Below are positions 23,455-35,790 of a stretch of DNA of 52,351 bases, piece by piece; positions within the stretch are counted from its first letter, which is position 1, and the number at the start of each line of letters is the position of its first letter. The notes beneath the pieces are model-generated. The model did no database searches. It saw only the letters and a program-made list of their open reading frames with translations, and was not told where the DNA came from. Made by a program: the position numbers and the translations under genes. Origin of the DNA: Leucocoprinus leucothites (lineage: Eukaryota; Basidiomycota; Agaricomycetes; Agaricales; Agaricaceae); contig JAACJO010000065.1 of NCBI GenBank assembly GCA_013368445.1, forward strand, positions 1 through 52,351, given 5' to 3'.

Positions 23455-23929
23455 TAATGTAAGTCAAGTTTTTAATTTAGATAAATTCAAGACAAGTTCA
23501 GACAATTGAAGACAAGTGAGAGAGGTAGTGGATTTGCTAGAGTATAACTACAACTTGTACAGTATTTAAATAGAACAAGAAATAATAAATTTTCAATAAA
23601 TATTTCAAAGTAGAAAGCGGAAAAGAAGATGAAAAAAGAAAGATAAAAACAAAAGAAAAGAACAATCTCTGCAAGATACTATATTTGGTCAATGATTTCT
23701 CACTATTATCATTGATGGAGGTCATCTTATGAGAAATCCTGGAAACAAGTATATTGCAATGCTTTGCCTACTTCAACAGGCTATGATAAGATTAATCATG
23801 ACAGCCACTCCCTTATACATAGTAGCAAAGATGCATATTTTGCTTTATATACCAATGACTAAACTTATATGAACTCTGCCCTACCACAATATAGCATTGC
23901 TCACATGACTTGTTAGCATTCCTTACTTC

Positions 23930-24260
23930 TCCAGTGAGCTCTCTTACAATGATGAAAGAGTATGCATCAAGACTATGAAAGGCTAAGAAGCTTGACAATG
24001 ATGGTGAGGCCATCTATGCTGAGAAACTTTAGCTTGTTTTTGAGTTCCAGAAATGGGTTCAAGGCCATTTCCTTTGACAAATAACTGCTAGCATTGACCC
24101 AAGTGGTAAACTACTACTTGATCTACTACTGTATGAAGAAATTGTTGGTTTATTAAGCCTGACTGAGAGAGAGGTGGAAATCTTATCAGAACAAGTCAAA
24201 GTAGCAAAAGCCATATAAGTCTGGTCTCAATTATGTAATTGTGTATCTAATTCTATGTTG
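23930..24260 (+). pseudogene. Old gene fossil, unknown family
   Basis: One reading frame keeps coding-like sequence despite several stops: AKKLDNDGEAIYAEKL, LVFEFQKWVQGHFL, SGKLLLDLLLYEEIVGLLSL and TEREVEILSEQVKVAKAI in order. Stops within it are mostly TAG or TGA where CAG or CGA would fit. I do not recognise the family; a transposon-borne ORF is most likely given the surroundings. Confidence 0.4.
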
Positions 24261-24929
24261 ATGAAGTGTCATAAACACCAGCAATATGCACATTCAAACA
24301 AAGGTATATTCTAAGCTAAGGTCAAAATAGAAATTAACTTCATAGATTGCAGAAATTTTATCTTGAATATAGGCTAGCAGCCAGTTATGCCAAAGAGGAT
24401 GCCTCAAGCCTTCTTCCATCCTTCAGGTCACTGGATGAATGGCAGCTATTGAAGAGCACAAAAATGGAGGTTTGTGCACAGATTTGTGCACATTATTTAT
24501 AAGATGATTGAGTTGCTGGTGTTAGTTTTGAAGAGAGGTATCCAATCTTCCCCAATATCCCAAGATTATTTCAAGAAAGTCCCCAATAAATTGATGAATA
24601 ATTATTTATGCTGAGTTTCCATCAATAGCTCTACTCCTTTAGAACATCTGTATTCTGATTTCCCACTAGTACTTTTCTGTTGCTTACAAGTCACTTTCTA
24701 GGTCCTGCAGTTGTATAAAGTTCAGAGCCTTTCTACCAATGGCAAAATTCCATTCACCAAACCAAGATAATGACATGAAATAATTCTATAGTAATAACAA
24801 CATAGCTCATGTTCTTATTTTCTCAAGTGTTGGATCTACTGGGCTGAATCTCACCATTGCTGACATTGTTATATTCATTGTAAGTCCATTCCTTCTCTAT
24901 ATAACTCCAATCTAATATGTCTGTCAGGA

Positions 24930-26870
24930 TCAACCTTTGTCTGTGCAAGATAAGCAGCAAATACAGAGTTGGGCACATCACCAACCTCAGGACAAGATTG
25001 TCAAAGTCATCAGCCTGCTTGCAATGGATTTTGCTGACACATCAATGTATGAAGTGGCTCAGGGTAAACAAGACATGTTTGATGCATTCATAAATAAAGG
25101 GCTCAAGGATGGTATGTCTTATTTAAATTTTGAATCCTTTATTTAATGACTTTGTAGAGCTACACAGGCTGCTTCAAGGTCAAATGCCTACTGATGCTGA
25201 CTCAGAAGAAGAGAAGCCAGTCTGACCACTAAAGCAAACACAGTGCCACAAAAAGCCCATTGTAGTCAATAACAACAACAACAAAGGTCCCAGAACTGCT
25301 GATAATCATCAGGCAGAAGACCTGACCATTCCAGGAATTGGGGCTTAGTCAAACAGTGAGCATGATGACCTTTCAGTGTGGCTGTCAGAGGAAAGCCATC
25401 TTAGTGATGGACTGCCTCTGACAGCCTTTTGTTCTGCTTCACTGCCAATGCTAAGTATGATTAAATATCTTACTTGATGAGATTTCTTTATTAAACACTT
25501 TGTTTAGATTTGGAATCTGATAATGAGCCAGTTAACAATAGTGCACTGAACCCTCAAAATACTAGTAGTAAGTGTTTTAATATTAAGGCAAGCTGGGAAT
25601 AATCTAACTGTATACCTCGTTTTGTAGTCATTGAACACCAAAAAAGTACTGCTATGCCACCTTATGATGAGGACACCAGTCTGACCTACTTTGATATTTT
25701 CCACAAGCCTGCTGGAGACACCAATGTCAACACAGGTGAGTATTTGTACTATGTTTGTGTAGGTAGCTATCTACTGAAGCTCAAATATGTATAGACTTTT
25801 ATGAAGGACTTACCCATTAGAAATCCAAAAGACCTCAAAGGAGCACTGTCAATGCCAACAATCACACTGATAGTTCTGGCAAGCCTCAAGCTCAATCATC
25901 TTCATCTCACAATGAAATCCAGAATGGTGTGTGCCTCTCTCATCAATATTACTTTGAATAGTACTCTCAGAGATGCAATAATTACAAGCCACCAATGCTC
26001 AAGCACCCTCCCATCAGGAAGCTAAGCAACCTCCTTGGGCACTGTTGGCTCTGGTGCTTGTGTTGCTATTGCTGTTCAAGCCTACCAATTACAAATAGAG
26101 ACATGTGAGTTACTTTGCACTCAGAATCCAGCAGACACTTATATAAACTTCACAGCTGAACAGCACCTGTCACCCTCAGTAAGCCTTCTTCAAAATCATG
26201 AACAAAACTTGTACTCATTGTTACTATATCATCAGAAATTGTTGTCAGTGACTGCATCTTCACACCTTGAACAAGGTAGACATTTTTCTAACCCTGTGAT
26301 TTCTTCTTACATGAGCTGCCAGTTCCACATGTGCAGTCTATGGTGCTTTTGGGATATAGTCAGTTATAATCAATAATGACTGAGCTCAATCTGATCATGA
26401 TTCCAGGCCTTAAACAAGCTCTATCATCAGGAAATGCATAGCAGCAACCTGAACAAGGTCATCTTAGTCATATTGATAAGGTTCTCTCCCTAATGTCATT
26501 TGTCAGCTTCTCATAGTCAATGCCCAGATCTCCATGGTAAGTGTCTGCAAAATCTTATTAAATGGGTGCAAGGTATCTAACCTCAATCACCCAAATCTCA
26601 GATGCTCCTATTCAAATGCTGAAGCTGAACCCTTTTGCACTGTGATGTCCTTCCACAGCACCAACACTGTCATCTTCCATAGCACTGCCTGTCATTTCTC
26701 CACTGGCCTTGGCCAGTGTTCACCTGCTTTTTTGTCCAAGGATGGCCTCACCATTGCCTGCTGTGTTGGATCCAAGGAGATCCCAAGACAATGTAGGGAT
26801 ATTGCTTGCCATATCATTGCATATAAGTGTCTAGAGCATCTTATTTGGTTATACTTTGTGGATTGAAATC
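24930..26870 (+). pseudogene. Old intron-containing fossil, unknown family
   Basis: Exon-like stretches are separated by sequences with GT...AG borders. Frames read KIVKVISLLAMDFADTSMYE and FDAFINKGLKD (24937-25112), then after a possible 48-nt intron ELHRLLQGQMPTDADSEEE (25157 onward), and AMPPYDEDTSLTYFDIFHKP (about 25650-25710). Later parts (25800-26870) are broken by stops. CG is nearly absent, so this is an old copy of some repeated gene or transposon ORF. Its junctions with the fossil at 23930-24260 are unclear; they could be one unit. Confidence 0.4.
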
Positions 26871-28563
26871 TTCAAAACAGAGTCCCTCAAGAAGTATCTC
26901 TGCTTAGAGTGGTACTGCCAGTCACTGTGAAGTACCTGTCCCACAAATATCTGCACTTTTGGGTCAGTGTACTATAAAGCCAAAGAATCTCCCAAAGAAT
27001 CCCCCAAGTGTTTGATTGTTGTGCTCCAGTTCACATGTGTTCATTTTTTCAGCATAATATCATAATCATGTTTGTACACTATGATATGAATGGTACCTGT
27101 TGTTGTTCATGTCCTGATTGCAAGTCTTCTATGACTTGGTGAATCTCATATGTGCCCATGCTGTGTTCACCAAACAGGTGTTGATGTGGGTGTGCTGGTA
27201 AAATTGTGTGGGCATGAAGATATCTATCAGTTGCTGGTGAGAAAATTAAGATAGTCCAGGTGATGTTTGCCAATTTTGGTAGGTCATTTTGGTTGGTACA
27301 TTATTTTCAAGTAGAAAGTTCCAAATGAATTTACCACATCAATTCGAGGGGACCTAAATCAATAATACTTGATATCCTAGTGATTTCCTTCATCATACAG
27401 CCTAACGTTCATGATGCTCAGTATACCAGCTATAAGGTGCAGATGGCCGGTATAATTATACCCATACAATATATCTGGGAGTGCATCACTACAACAAAGA
27501 GAGAAGAATAAACCTCTGGAAGAAGTGAGATCATCAAGTCCCAGATATTAGAGTTCTGCTACTCTTGGTAGCAGATGGCTGTGCATACTTTACAACTGCA
27601 GGTGTCAAAAGCTTGAATAATACCATATACTTGTGTAAAGTGCTTGGGAAGAGTGTTTCTAGGAAACAGAAAGCCAGCATATTGAGATAGCACACCTGGT
27701 ATACCTCACTGGAGTTAAGTTTTGTTGCAGACATATTAACATCAACTTCCTCATTGATACCAAAGAACCTAACTGGACTAGATAATGAGGGCATTCTCTT
27801 GACCATCCTAGAATCCAGCCAATCTACTGATAACATTAGGAATAGCAGAATGTGTACCATTGTAACTACTGTAGAAGGGTCAATAGTCAGCCAGCCCCTT
27901 AATATACTCCCAGAGATCCAAATGTATGCCAGTGATTTTCTGGTATCTGTGATAGGAAGAAATTGATATTTGGTGCTACTGGGGTGGCCATTGCAGGTGA
28001 CTGCATACCTCACTGATGTGATTAGCAATTAAACAAAATGAGTTCTCTTGCAAGACTTGTAATTTGCTGAGGTCATTTTACAGGAAAATAAATTCCTTCC
28101 CCTATCATATTCTGATACTTTGCATGCCTAGCTTGCATCCACTCTTTTACTTGTACCACTCTTCTATTGTGTATCATGTGAATATGCAACACATGTGATA
28201 TTGGATCTGCTGTCTGTGACAGCATATTAGTGTGCTTAGGAATAGCTGGGTGGTTATTCTATGCAATATTGTTACATTAACTGCACTTGCAGCAAAGCCT
28301 GAGGCCTTGCTGAGTCTTGTAATATTTATATAGATAGTGGCAGCAATCAATCCCAACCTTGGCTTATTAGAGAAAAAGCACTGATATTGAGCTCATGGTT
28401 GTTAATCAGTGTTCTGTTGGCCCCACATTCCTAGGTGATTAATGACAATCTAGAATCTCTAGTCTACCTACTATCATCTTCATGAACAGACATTGTTTTA
28501 TGCTCATGAATTCACCATCAGGACAATACCATCATGTATTAATTGCCCAAAATACCTATTACT

Positions 28564-28920
28564 TTACATCTTTGATCTACATTCTTCACATACAAAAGCC
28601 TCCCACTTGTGCTCTAAGCCATCTTTGAAAAATTCCTCATCTATCTCCTTGAGCTGGGTCTGGATCTCATCATCTGATGCATGGGGGTGCTTGCTTTGCC
28701 AGTCTTGAAACTCTTTGAGTGGTTTGCCTGTCCCAACAGTCTCCTAATGCCATGTTCATGTGGCAATGAATCTGCAAGCTGTAGGGATAGCAAGGATGTG
28801 TTGAAGGAGGGGGGAGGGGGCTGGTAAAGATAGGGTTGGTGAAGGTGGGGTCAGTGTCAATGGGACTGGCACCGATGGGGCAGGCAAAGTTGAGGATGAG
28901 GCCAGTACACTGGGAGTGAG
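28564..28920 (-). pseudogene. Fossil ORF, Pro-rich then acidic, minus strand
   Basis: The minus strand reads a proline/serine/leucine-rich segment (about 28920-28740), then GKPLKEFQDWQSKHPHASDD and EIDEEFFKDGLEHKWEAF, ending VCEECRSKM and TAA at 28564-28566. A stop or frameshift separates the two parts. It is probably the upstream or downstream partner of the fossil at 29094-29580 on the same strand. Family not recognised. Confidence 0.4.
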
Positions 28921-29093
28921 ATGTTTGGTACAGTGCTCATGGAACCATTTCCTGCAGTTTGCACAGTATTATTGGTGAGTGTTGGGTTTGTAGAGAACAC
29001 CACAGCAACATTTATTCATGGTACTCTATTTATCATCATGCATGGTAATGCATTTCCCAGATGGAATGGCAAAGGACTTACAGTGATATGACC

Positions 29094-29580
29094 TTATTTG
29101 GTATTGTCAGGGTCAATGTGGATAGTGTAGCATGTATACCAGGACCAACATTCAATCACATCTCCAGACAAGTCTGCATCATTGAACTGATGGACTTTAA
29201 GGTGGTCTATGATTCTGATCAGCTGTGAAGTCTGTGTGTATGTAAAAGAGGGCTCACCATCAATTGCATTTATACTTATAATACTCAGATGGTCACTCTT
29301 GACAAGTTCTGTGGTGCTGAGGCAGTGACAAAAGTCTTCCCTGAAAGGGTCATTGAAAACAGGCAGCTAGGTGAAAATTGCAAGAACAGCTGACCTACCA
29401 TGGCACAGAAGCTCCAACTCTGCTATATCCTGCTGACTGTAGTACCAATAAACTAGAACCCATACAGTCTTTTTATTCTGAGCAGAACCCCATTTAATAT
29501 AGATCTTGTTGAACATTGCTTTCCAGTGCCCATCACCATTCTCAACATTTCCTTGGGGAGTCTGCTTATGGACCACAAAA
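29094..29580 (-). pseudogene. Fossil ORF with BAH-like segment, minus strand
   Basis: The minus strand reads KIYIKWGSAQNKKTVWVLVY, WYYSQQDIAELELLCHGRSA (down to about 29370), then after a stop and shift EDFCHCLSTTELVKSDHLSI, LIRIIDHLKVHQFNDADLSG and CWSWYTCYTIHIDPDNTK, ending TAA at 29094-29096. The V.V..WYYS..DI pattern resembles bromo-adjacent homology (BAH) domains, chromatin-reading modules that some fungal transposon ORFs carry. CpG loss is nearly complete. It is non-functional here. The BAH label is by pattern only. Confidence 0.45.
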
Positions 29581-30612
29581 ACACTGAGTTACAGGGTGTC
29601 AGCTAGAGTTGGAATCACAGCTTTGGGATACTTACTCATCATTTTTCTTGATTACCAGACTCTCTCTGTTCTTTTTAACTTCAAAACACAAGCATTCTTT
29701 GTACACTTGGGAGTTTTGGAGCTGATTAAGGGTAGGGTCTGTGGGTGCCATTGTGGCAATATGATGATAACCTTGAATATCAGAAAAACCATGCTGCATG
29801 GCAATTAAGCTTGTTGGTCTTCCCACCATATTTTTGTTTGTATGACAATAGAGAAAGTATGTGTTAGTTGACACCATCTAAAATATGCTACTCTGAAGTA
29901 TGGTATGGCCTGTAGAGGAGGAATTAGAGGCTCACCTATGAGAAAGCATCATACTTGTTTGCCTCTGCCAGGGGGAGAGAGGCTCTTGGTCTGTCATATC
30001 CTGAGGAAAAGAGAGGGGCACTTGCAATATGGGAAGATCTGTTGTCTGGGGTGTATGTTAAACAAGAAAAAGTGCAAAATCAGATCACCAAGGACAATTA
30101 ATACAGCAGCCAAGTCCAAGTAACATTAGGCAACAGTAATGGTCAGCCAGTGGCCAAGCCATTCCTTGATGACAAACATTGGTTGAGAACATGATCCAAG
30201 ATAAATGCAGCAAAGGTATCTAGCATTTGCTCTAATTCAATGCAGTACTGATTTTATTTAGCAACTCCTTATTGTCTTCCCCCATGATGCCAGACTTCAT
30301 GTCTACAACACAGGATAAAGCTATCTCTTCCATCATGCCAGACTTCACATCTGTGAGAAGAATAGATGCAATCAGTCAGCCAGGTATTACACTTGGCCTT
30401 GTAGCAATGATCACCAGATATTTGCATCTATAGTGAGTGCTACATCACTGCTTCTTTTGCCTATATCCTCTTTTCTTATCTGATGTGGCTTCACATCATG
30501 GACAGTCTATGCTGGGACTTGAGAACATAAAAACACCCACCTGAATCCAATCAGATACTTCAACAAAGCAGTTGGTCCTTCAAGGAGAGGAGGTCATTTC
30601 TGTGAAGCCCAC

Positions 30613-31207
30613 TGTCATGACCCAATCCTCCCTAATGGCCCAGCTGGCAATATCTTACTTAGAATCTTTTTACGCAGGCTTTGGTTTCCGTCTCATTACA
30701 TTGGCTTGCTTCCACTTCATTCACTCCACTCTTCTTCTTTGCCCTGTGCGTTGTATTTGGACTTTCCCATGTTATGTCATGTTCCATTCCCCTTGTCATT
30801 TTTAGTTCCCTTCCGATGTCCCAGATATTCTTATCTTCTAGCCTTTCCGAAATATCGGATGATAATTCTGCTCTTATCCTTTTTCTGCAATATCTTTGTT
30901 TTGTTAGTACCCAACCCTATTTGCCATATTGTATATAAGTAGTTGAACTTGTACTGTACTCTTCAGTCTGATAATCGACTAAGTCACATGTTACTACCTT
31001 GTCTGACCTCTGCTCTCTCCTTGCCCTCCCGTCTCTATCCATCTCCAAAATTCAGGTCAGCATCAGTAGTGGTACAACACATAAGTTGAGGCTAAGACCC
31101 GCTCCCATGTTCATCGACCGGATCAGTCATCTCTGCTCCTCTGTCCTAGATACCCGGTCTTGAACATTGGCTCCATCCCCCGTCCTTTAGTAACCCAGTT
31201 CTTGACA
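30613..31207 (-). mobile_element. Solo LTR, younger copy (595 bp)
   Basis: Reverse complement of the LTR family at 18060-18714: read on the minus strand it begins TGTCAAGAACTGGGTTAC and ends GGTCATGACA. A perfect 5-bp target duplication, CCCAC, flanks it at 30608-30612 and 31208-31212. It keeps many CG dinucleotides (for example around 30670-30700 and 31100-31190), unlike its surroundings, so it inserted later than the other copy. No internal retrotransposon sequence is attached. Confidence 0.87.
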
Positions 31208-32585
31208 CCCACATAGAATAAGCATAAATGCTGCAGCCAGGCACAGGTGCATTCTATTGTAAAGCCTGATCTTATTGTTTCAGTGGCTGACTAGACCACT
31301 ATTCTTGCAGGCAGCCTAACATGCCACATTATCAGGTACTGCCTAATTCATTGCTGCCTCTCCTTCTCTGAGCATCCTTTCCAACTTTACTTAAACCCTT
31401 AAATGCATAGAACATAGCACATGTATATTACTTATGGAAGTGTAGAGCAGTCATCCTCTTCTCAGTCATCTCTTTTATGGCATAATACTTAACCACAACT
31501 AGTGTATGCTGATTACCTGTATTAAAGTTGTTCTTCCTCACTTTCTCTGCTCCAGAGAGAACCAAGGCATGTGTAGCTTTTTGTCCCCATAACAAAACAC
31601 TTCTCCACACTCTGTGTCTCTGTCACAATAGGGTTGGAATGTTGAAAAGGATACCATCCTGGGCAGTAGATTTATCACAGGAGCTTGATGAATGATACTG
31701 TGAATGCTCTCTCTCAGAGGGATGTATACCATTGCCAAACTTGCATAGAAGGGCTTTGGTCAGTGATCATGCTATTGTACTGGGACCAATTTGCTCAATA
31801 CCTTCTCTTCTCAGAAATATCAATAATAGCTATCACAATTATCATATAATATCAGGGATCAAGTTGGAGTCTTATATAGATTGATACCAACAGTATCTGT
31901 TTTGATGTGTTGGCATGTATATTTTTGATCTTACATAACTCACACCTGTTGCTGAATAGGCTCTTAATATAACTAATTTAAGATAATTAAAGTTCTTCTA
32001 TCTAAGAATGCTCAAGGAACAGGAATAATCAAAGAAGCTAAGAAGTTCTTCTAATAGGTCAACTGATTGTTCTGATAATAAGTCAATTATTATGAGACTT
32101 GAAGTTGGATCATAAAAGAAGCTTTAGAAAATAACAAGTCAAAACAGACTCAAGAATATAGAGATAAATACAACAGAAAATATAATCATGATATTACTTT
32201 AATAAAGCTAGTATTGACTGCAACATTTATAGGAAACAAGTGCTAGATATAATCAATATACACAACATGCCTTTTCATCAATGTCCTCTTGTAATTTGAC
32301 ACTTAGTGACTGTTGGATTCAGTTGTGCTTATATTTTTACCTTTATTTGTTTTCAGGGGTACAACTACCCATTTCCCTTCAACATATTCAGGATAAATAC
32401 AAGCAATTCATGATGGATTTGTACATATGATAATCTGATGATTTCCTGTTCATGTTATGTTTAGAATAAGAAAATCACAATATCAATCACTTCAGATCAT
32501 TAAACTATCATTGGAAAACCCATTTCACCACCTTCCGTCATCTTCCTCAACTTGTTACATAGCATGAATGGTGAATGGATAACAC

Positions 32586-33791
32586 TTAGCAGGCCTTTGC
32601 GACACCGCCACCCAGGCAAACATTAGAGATAGTCCACATCGCACGACCGCCTCCCGCATTTTGGCCGTTGATATCTGAGTGGAACGCCATGTTGACATAC
32701 TGGTCAAGGACGTTGATCGCGGTCGCACCACCAGGGCCTGCCGTCCCGTCAGTGCCACTGGTCATGAAGGGCGCGTTGGGTGCCTGGACCTTTGTGAAGG
32801 GGCCTGTGGCGCTCTGGGAGACGGCATATGAGATATCATAGGCTAGAGAATTGAAGCTATTCGACGAGAAGAAGAGGTAGTACCCTATGCATGGATTTCG
32901 TGAGTCTACATAAAATATATGCAATATCACGAGGGATACTCACAGCCATCCCAATAGATCATGGATGGAGCCTCAATAAGGCCACCGTCGATGGGATCAT
33001 TGGTGATCAATGTCGTAGGTGAGCCAAGGAGGTCGAAGCCGTTCGCACCGACATGCTGGATCTTGATGGGGGTCGACCTCCCAATTGAGTTACCGTCGAC
33101 CTTCCAGAGGATGTAGAGGGCGCCTCCGGGCGCCTGGAAGCCTGACGCATCGATGGCACCACCATTGGCAAGGTCGCAAATGAGAGGAGAACTGTTGGGG
33201 GAGAAGGGACCTGCGGGGTTTGTTGCAGTTGCGATACCAATGCAATGATCGTTCGTCGGGCCACCTCGGCGGTGTGCAGTGTCTGGAAAGCAATGAGTGC
33301 GAAGTTAGCATTTAGGGGATAGCTTGGGAGATCTGGAGACATTATGATTGGTTGAATCGATTAAATACTTACAGTACATGACGTAGTGGCCAGCAGTGAT
33401 CTCACGAACGTCAGGAGCCCATACAGCGCTGTATTCCCGGGAAGATATGAAAAATAAATAGAAAGGAGCAATGGAGACAGTCAGCGTCATATGTAGCTAG
33501 AATCAAACCGTAACCGCACACTCACCCATCAGCCCAAGGACCGACGCTAGAGAGGACATTGCTAGGAGAGGTCCAGCTCACAAAGTCGGCTGACTTTGAC
33601 ATGGGGACGAGACCAGAACCAGAGGACGTTGAGTACGCATACCAGGTACCGTCTGAGTTACGCATAATTCCAGGGTCGGGAAAGTCCTGATTAATGACAG
33701 CGCCATGGCTGACTGTGCGCTTCGTCGGTGTGGCAGAGGAGAGGGTCGAGAGAACACCGACGACGGTGAGAAGGAACGAGGTGGAGAACAT
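32586..33791 (-). CDS. Secreted GH43-type glycosidase (319 aa, 4 exons)
   Basis: Glycoside hydrolase family 43 fold (five-bladed propeller; arabinan- or xylan-side-chain-degrading enzymes), extracellular. Exons 33791-33526, 33428-33373, 33282-32944 and 32884-32586 total 960 nt in frame. A signal peptide covers about residues 1-20 (MFSTSFLLTVVGVLSTLSSA). Catalytic candidates are Asp39 in FPDPGIMR (base), Asp152 in GGAIDASGF (pKa modulator) and Glu211 in GGLIEAPSM (acid). WAPDVREI and YYLFFSSNSF are further family landmarks. At 319 residues it is a single catalytic domain with no carbohydrate-binding module. The exact substrate (arabinanase or arabinofuranosidase/xylosidase) cannot be decided by eye. 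Its stop codon lies about 25 bases from the edge of the CpG-poor repeat block. Confidence 0.9.
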
Positions 33792-34243
33792 GATATTGAG
33801 AGTAGCGAAGGGGTGGACAAACAGACGCAGCACAGAGGGGAAGACCGACAAAGGGCAGAAGGAGGAAAGTGTTGGGGCCCCGTTGGACGATAGGGAGAAA
33901 CACAAGCTTCAGCAGCGAGAACCAAGTATTAAATCAACCATGACCGTGATCGAGCGCTCATGTGATATTTCTTTTTATCCGATATATAGACTGCACATGT
34001 ACGTGGCGCGTACCACGGTTATTATAGCATATGCTGAGCATCGGTCCGCGAGGTTTACTCGAACTGTATCTTGTTGCGGAGCCAACCAGTCAGTGGACGC
34101 ATGGGGATTGTTTAAAATAGTGCACGGGATACATGGTGTGATCTTAATCTATTCTTTGTTCCGAACATAATAGCTCAAAATAGCTCAAAATAAAGACTTC
34201 GTATTGATGCTAAACCACGCGCAGCTTCTTCCCCACCACCACA
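33792..34243. promoter_or_regulatory. Shared divergent promoter region of GH43 and HNH genes
   Basis: A 452-bp gap between two divergent start codons. On the GH43 side a TATATA lies near 33980. On the HNH side the 12-bp word TAGCTCAAAATA is repeated directly at 34170-34192, about 55 bases before the ATG. No known operator recognised. Confidence 0.3.
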
Positions 34244-35534
34244 ATGCCACTCGACCGCATGGAATCATGGGAATCCGAATACTGTCTCCTATCATGCTCT
34301 ACCGCAGAATATGGTTACATTTATGAGAATGACGAGTACTCAACTGATTTTCTCGTTGATGACGCCCTCGAGATAATTCGCGCAAAGGAAAATGAGCTCA
34401 GAGACGCCGAAGACCAAGTCCAGCTTGATGACCTTTTACGCGGAATGTTACTTCACGTGCCTAGCGCAGCCGGAGCTCGCTACGTCGCTGTTGCTCTTCG
34501 CCTTACTGATCAAGAGGGCACCGATGCCGTAGTTAACATTGCGAAAGCTTGGTTGAAACACTTGTTTTTCCGAAGTCCGTTTCTCAACTCCCTTTTTCAC
34601 CAACCGATCCTCTATTTCGATCACTTACTGAATCCTGACCTCTCAGTACAAGCTATGTCTTGTAGAATCGACATTAGCGATAGCCAGACCCCTTCGACCG
34701 ACAATACGGCACACGAAATTGGGAGTCTTACTCTCACTGAAAATGTAAAATACTTTAATTCCAGTTTTCTATTGCTCACATATAAACATACAGGTTGCAG
34801 CCCGAGAGGATCATCGGTGTGCCATCACGGGATGTGTCGACAGATTGTATGCACAAAAACTTCGCAAGCAAGGTGATCCCATACCGGCAGGAGCGCAACG
34901 TTTGATGGAGGCTGCACACATTATTCCTTTCCCCCTCGATCTTCCCGCCGAGTCCTCTAAATTAGTATTTGTGCGTTCATTTTCCCGTGATGATCTCGAT
35001 CTCCTGATTCCCATCTTCTTGACTAGCGAGATTCCGTGCACACCTTGGACATGTTTCGGGATTGGACGACACTTGACATCAGGGCTCTTGCCGGAGAGAA
35101 GATCAATAGCCCCGCTAATGTGATTTATATGACATACGATGAATGCTTGCGCTTCTGTCGCTTCGAATTTTATCTTGAACCCGTCAGCTGCGCTTTATAC
35201 CTCATGGTTTCTTGCTGAATTTGTTCACCCCCAGGACACGGATGAGCCTGACGGGTATCAGGTGAAGTTCCATAATGATTATGACACATTAAGCACTGGA
35301 GCTCGCACGGCGCTAGTGAACTTCAAGGCGTTGGAAGACCCAAAGATAGAAGTCCCCGACCCTAGGTTCCTGGCCGCCCATGCTGCTTTTTCGAAGGTTC
35401 TCCATCTTTGTGGTGTCGCAGAGTACTGGGAGAGGCTCGAAATGCAGGCGGATGGCGATATAGTGTCCGGTATGAACGACGAATCGAACTTTGCAAACCG
35501 TCTTTCCGCCAAGTTAGCTCTGCTGGCTTATTGA
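34244..35534 (+). CDS. HNH-endonuclease-domain protein (375 aa, 4 exons)
   Basis: Fungal protein with an HNH_2-like domain. Exons 34244-34744, 34794-34964, 35027-35182 and 35235-35534 are in phase and give 375 residues. The N-terminal 165 residues are an uncharacterised acidic region typical of the fungal form. The domain begins VAAREDHRCAITGC (residues 168-181), has AAHIIPF with His209 and ends with NVIYMTYDE (Asn255), followed by a short tail. CAITGC...AHIIPF matches the zinc/metal-binding start of HNH_2 proteins. The nuclease role is inferred from the fold; biological function is unknown, and in agaric genomes such genes form large, fast-evolving families (general knowledge). The exon 2 donor is GTATTT, weaker than usual but fixed by frame. 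Confidence 0.85.
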
Positions 35535-35790
35535 CGATACTTGAAAAACTGTGATTTCCTTTTCAGCTGTCGACTGAATAACAAGTCAATGACCACTAAT
35601 TGGTATTTAAATCGGATGTATCATGTAGGCTTATCTCTTGTTCTAAACAAATTTTTACTATACGTACAATGGACTTAAAAAGCGGTTATGGAAAAGTCAC
35701 ATTTGTTGAGTCACACAAAGGAATGACTCTCCTCTGTCAATCGCATAGCGCAAGCGCCCAATATCAACTCGATTTCAGCCAACAAGCCGT

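Larger units (their letters stand above)
15440..32560. other. 17-kb CpG-depleted repeat block
   Basis: From just past the amidohydrolase to about 25 bases beyond the GH43 stop codon, CG dinucleotides almost vanish: for example I see none in 16921-17340. Both flanks have normal CG frequency. TG and CA are correspondingly common, the pattern left by deamination of methylated CpG. Islands that retain CG are the terminal repeats of the Tc1-like element (20049-20258, 21432-21641), the short stretch 19970-20040, about 27340-27420, and the solo LTR at 30613-31207, which are probably younger insertions. Stretches without a separate entry (15440-16430, 16720-18060, 18715-20048, 21643-23190, 26900-28560, 29900-30610, 31213-32560) hold only broken frames and unassigned repeat sequence. 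Confidence 0.8.

Noticed and set aside
27534..28028. 164-codon minus-strand frame
   Set aside because: Parts look coding, but no family or partner exon is recognisable; left as unassigned repeat sequence.
15440..32560. Classical RIP (repeat-induced point mutation) as the cause of decay
   Set aside because: RIP in ascomycetes changes mainly CA to TA and raises TA strongly. Here CA and TG are abundant and only CG is missing, which fits CpG methylation and deamination better.
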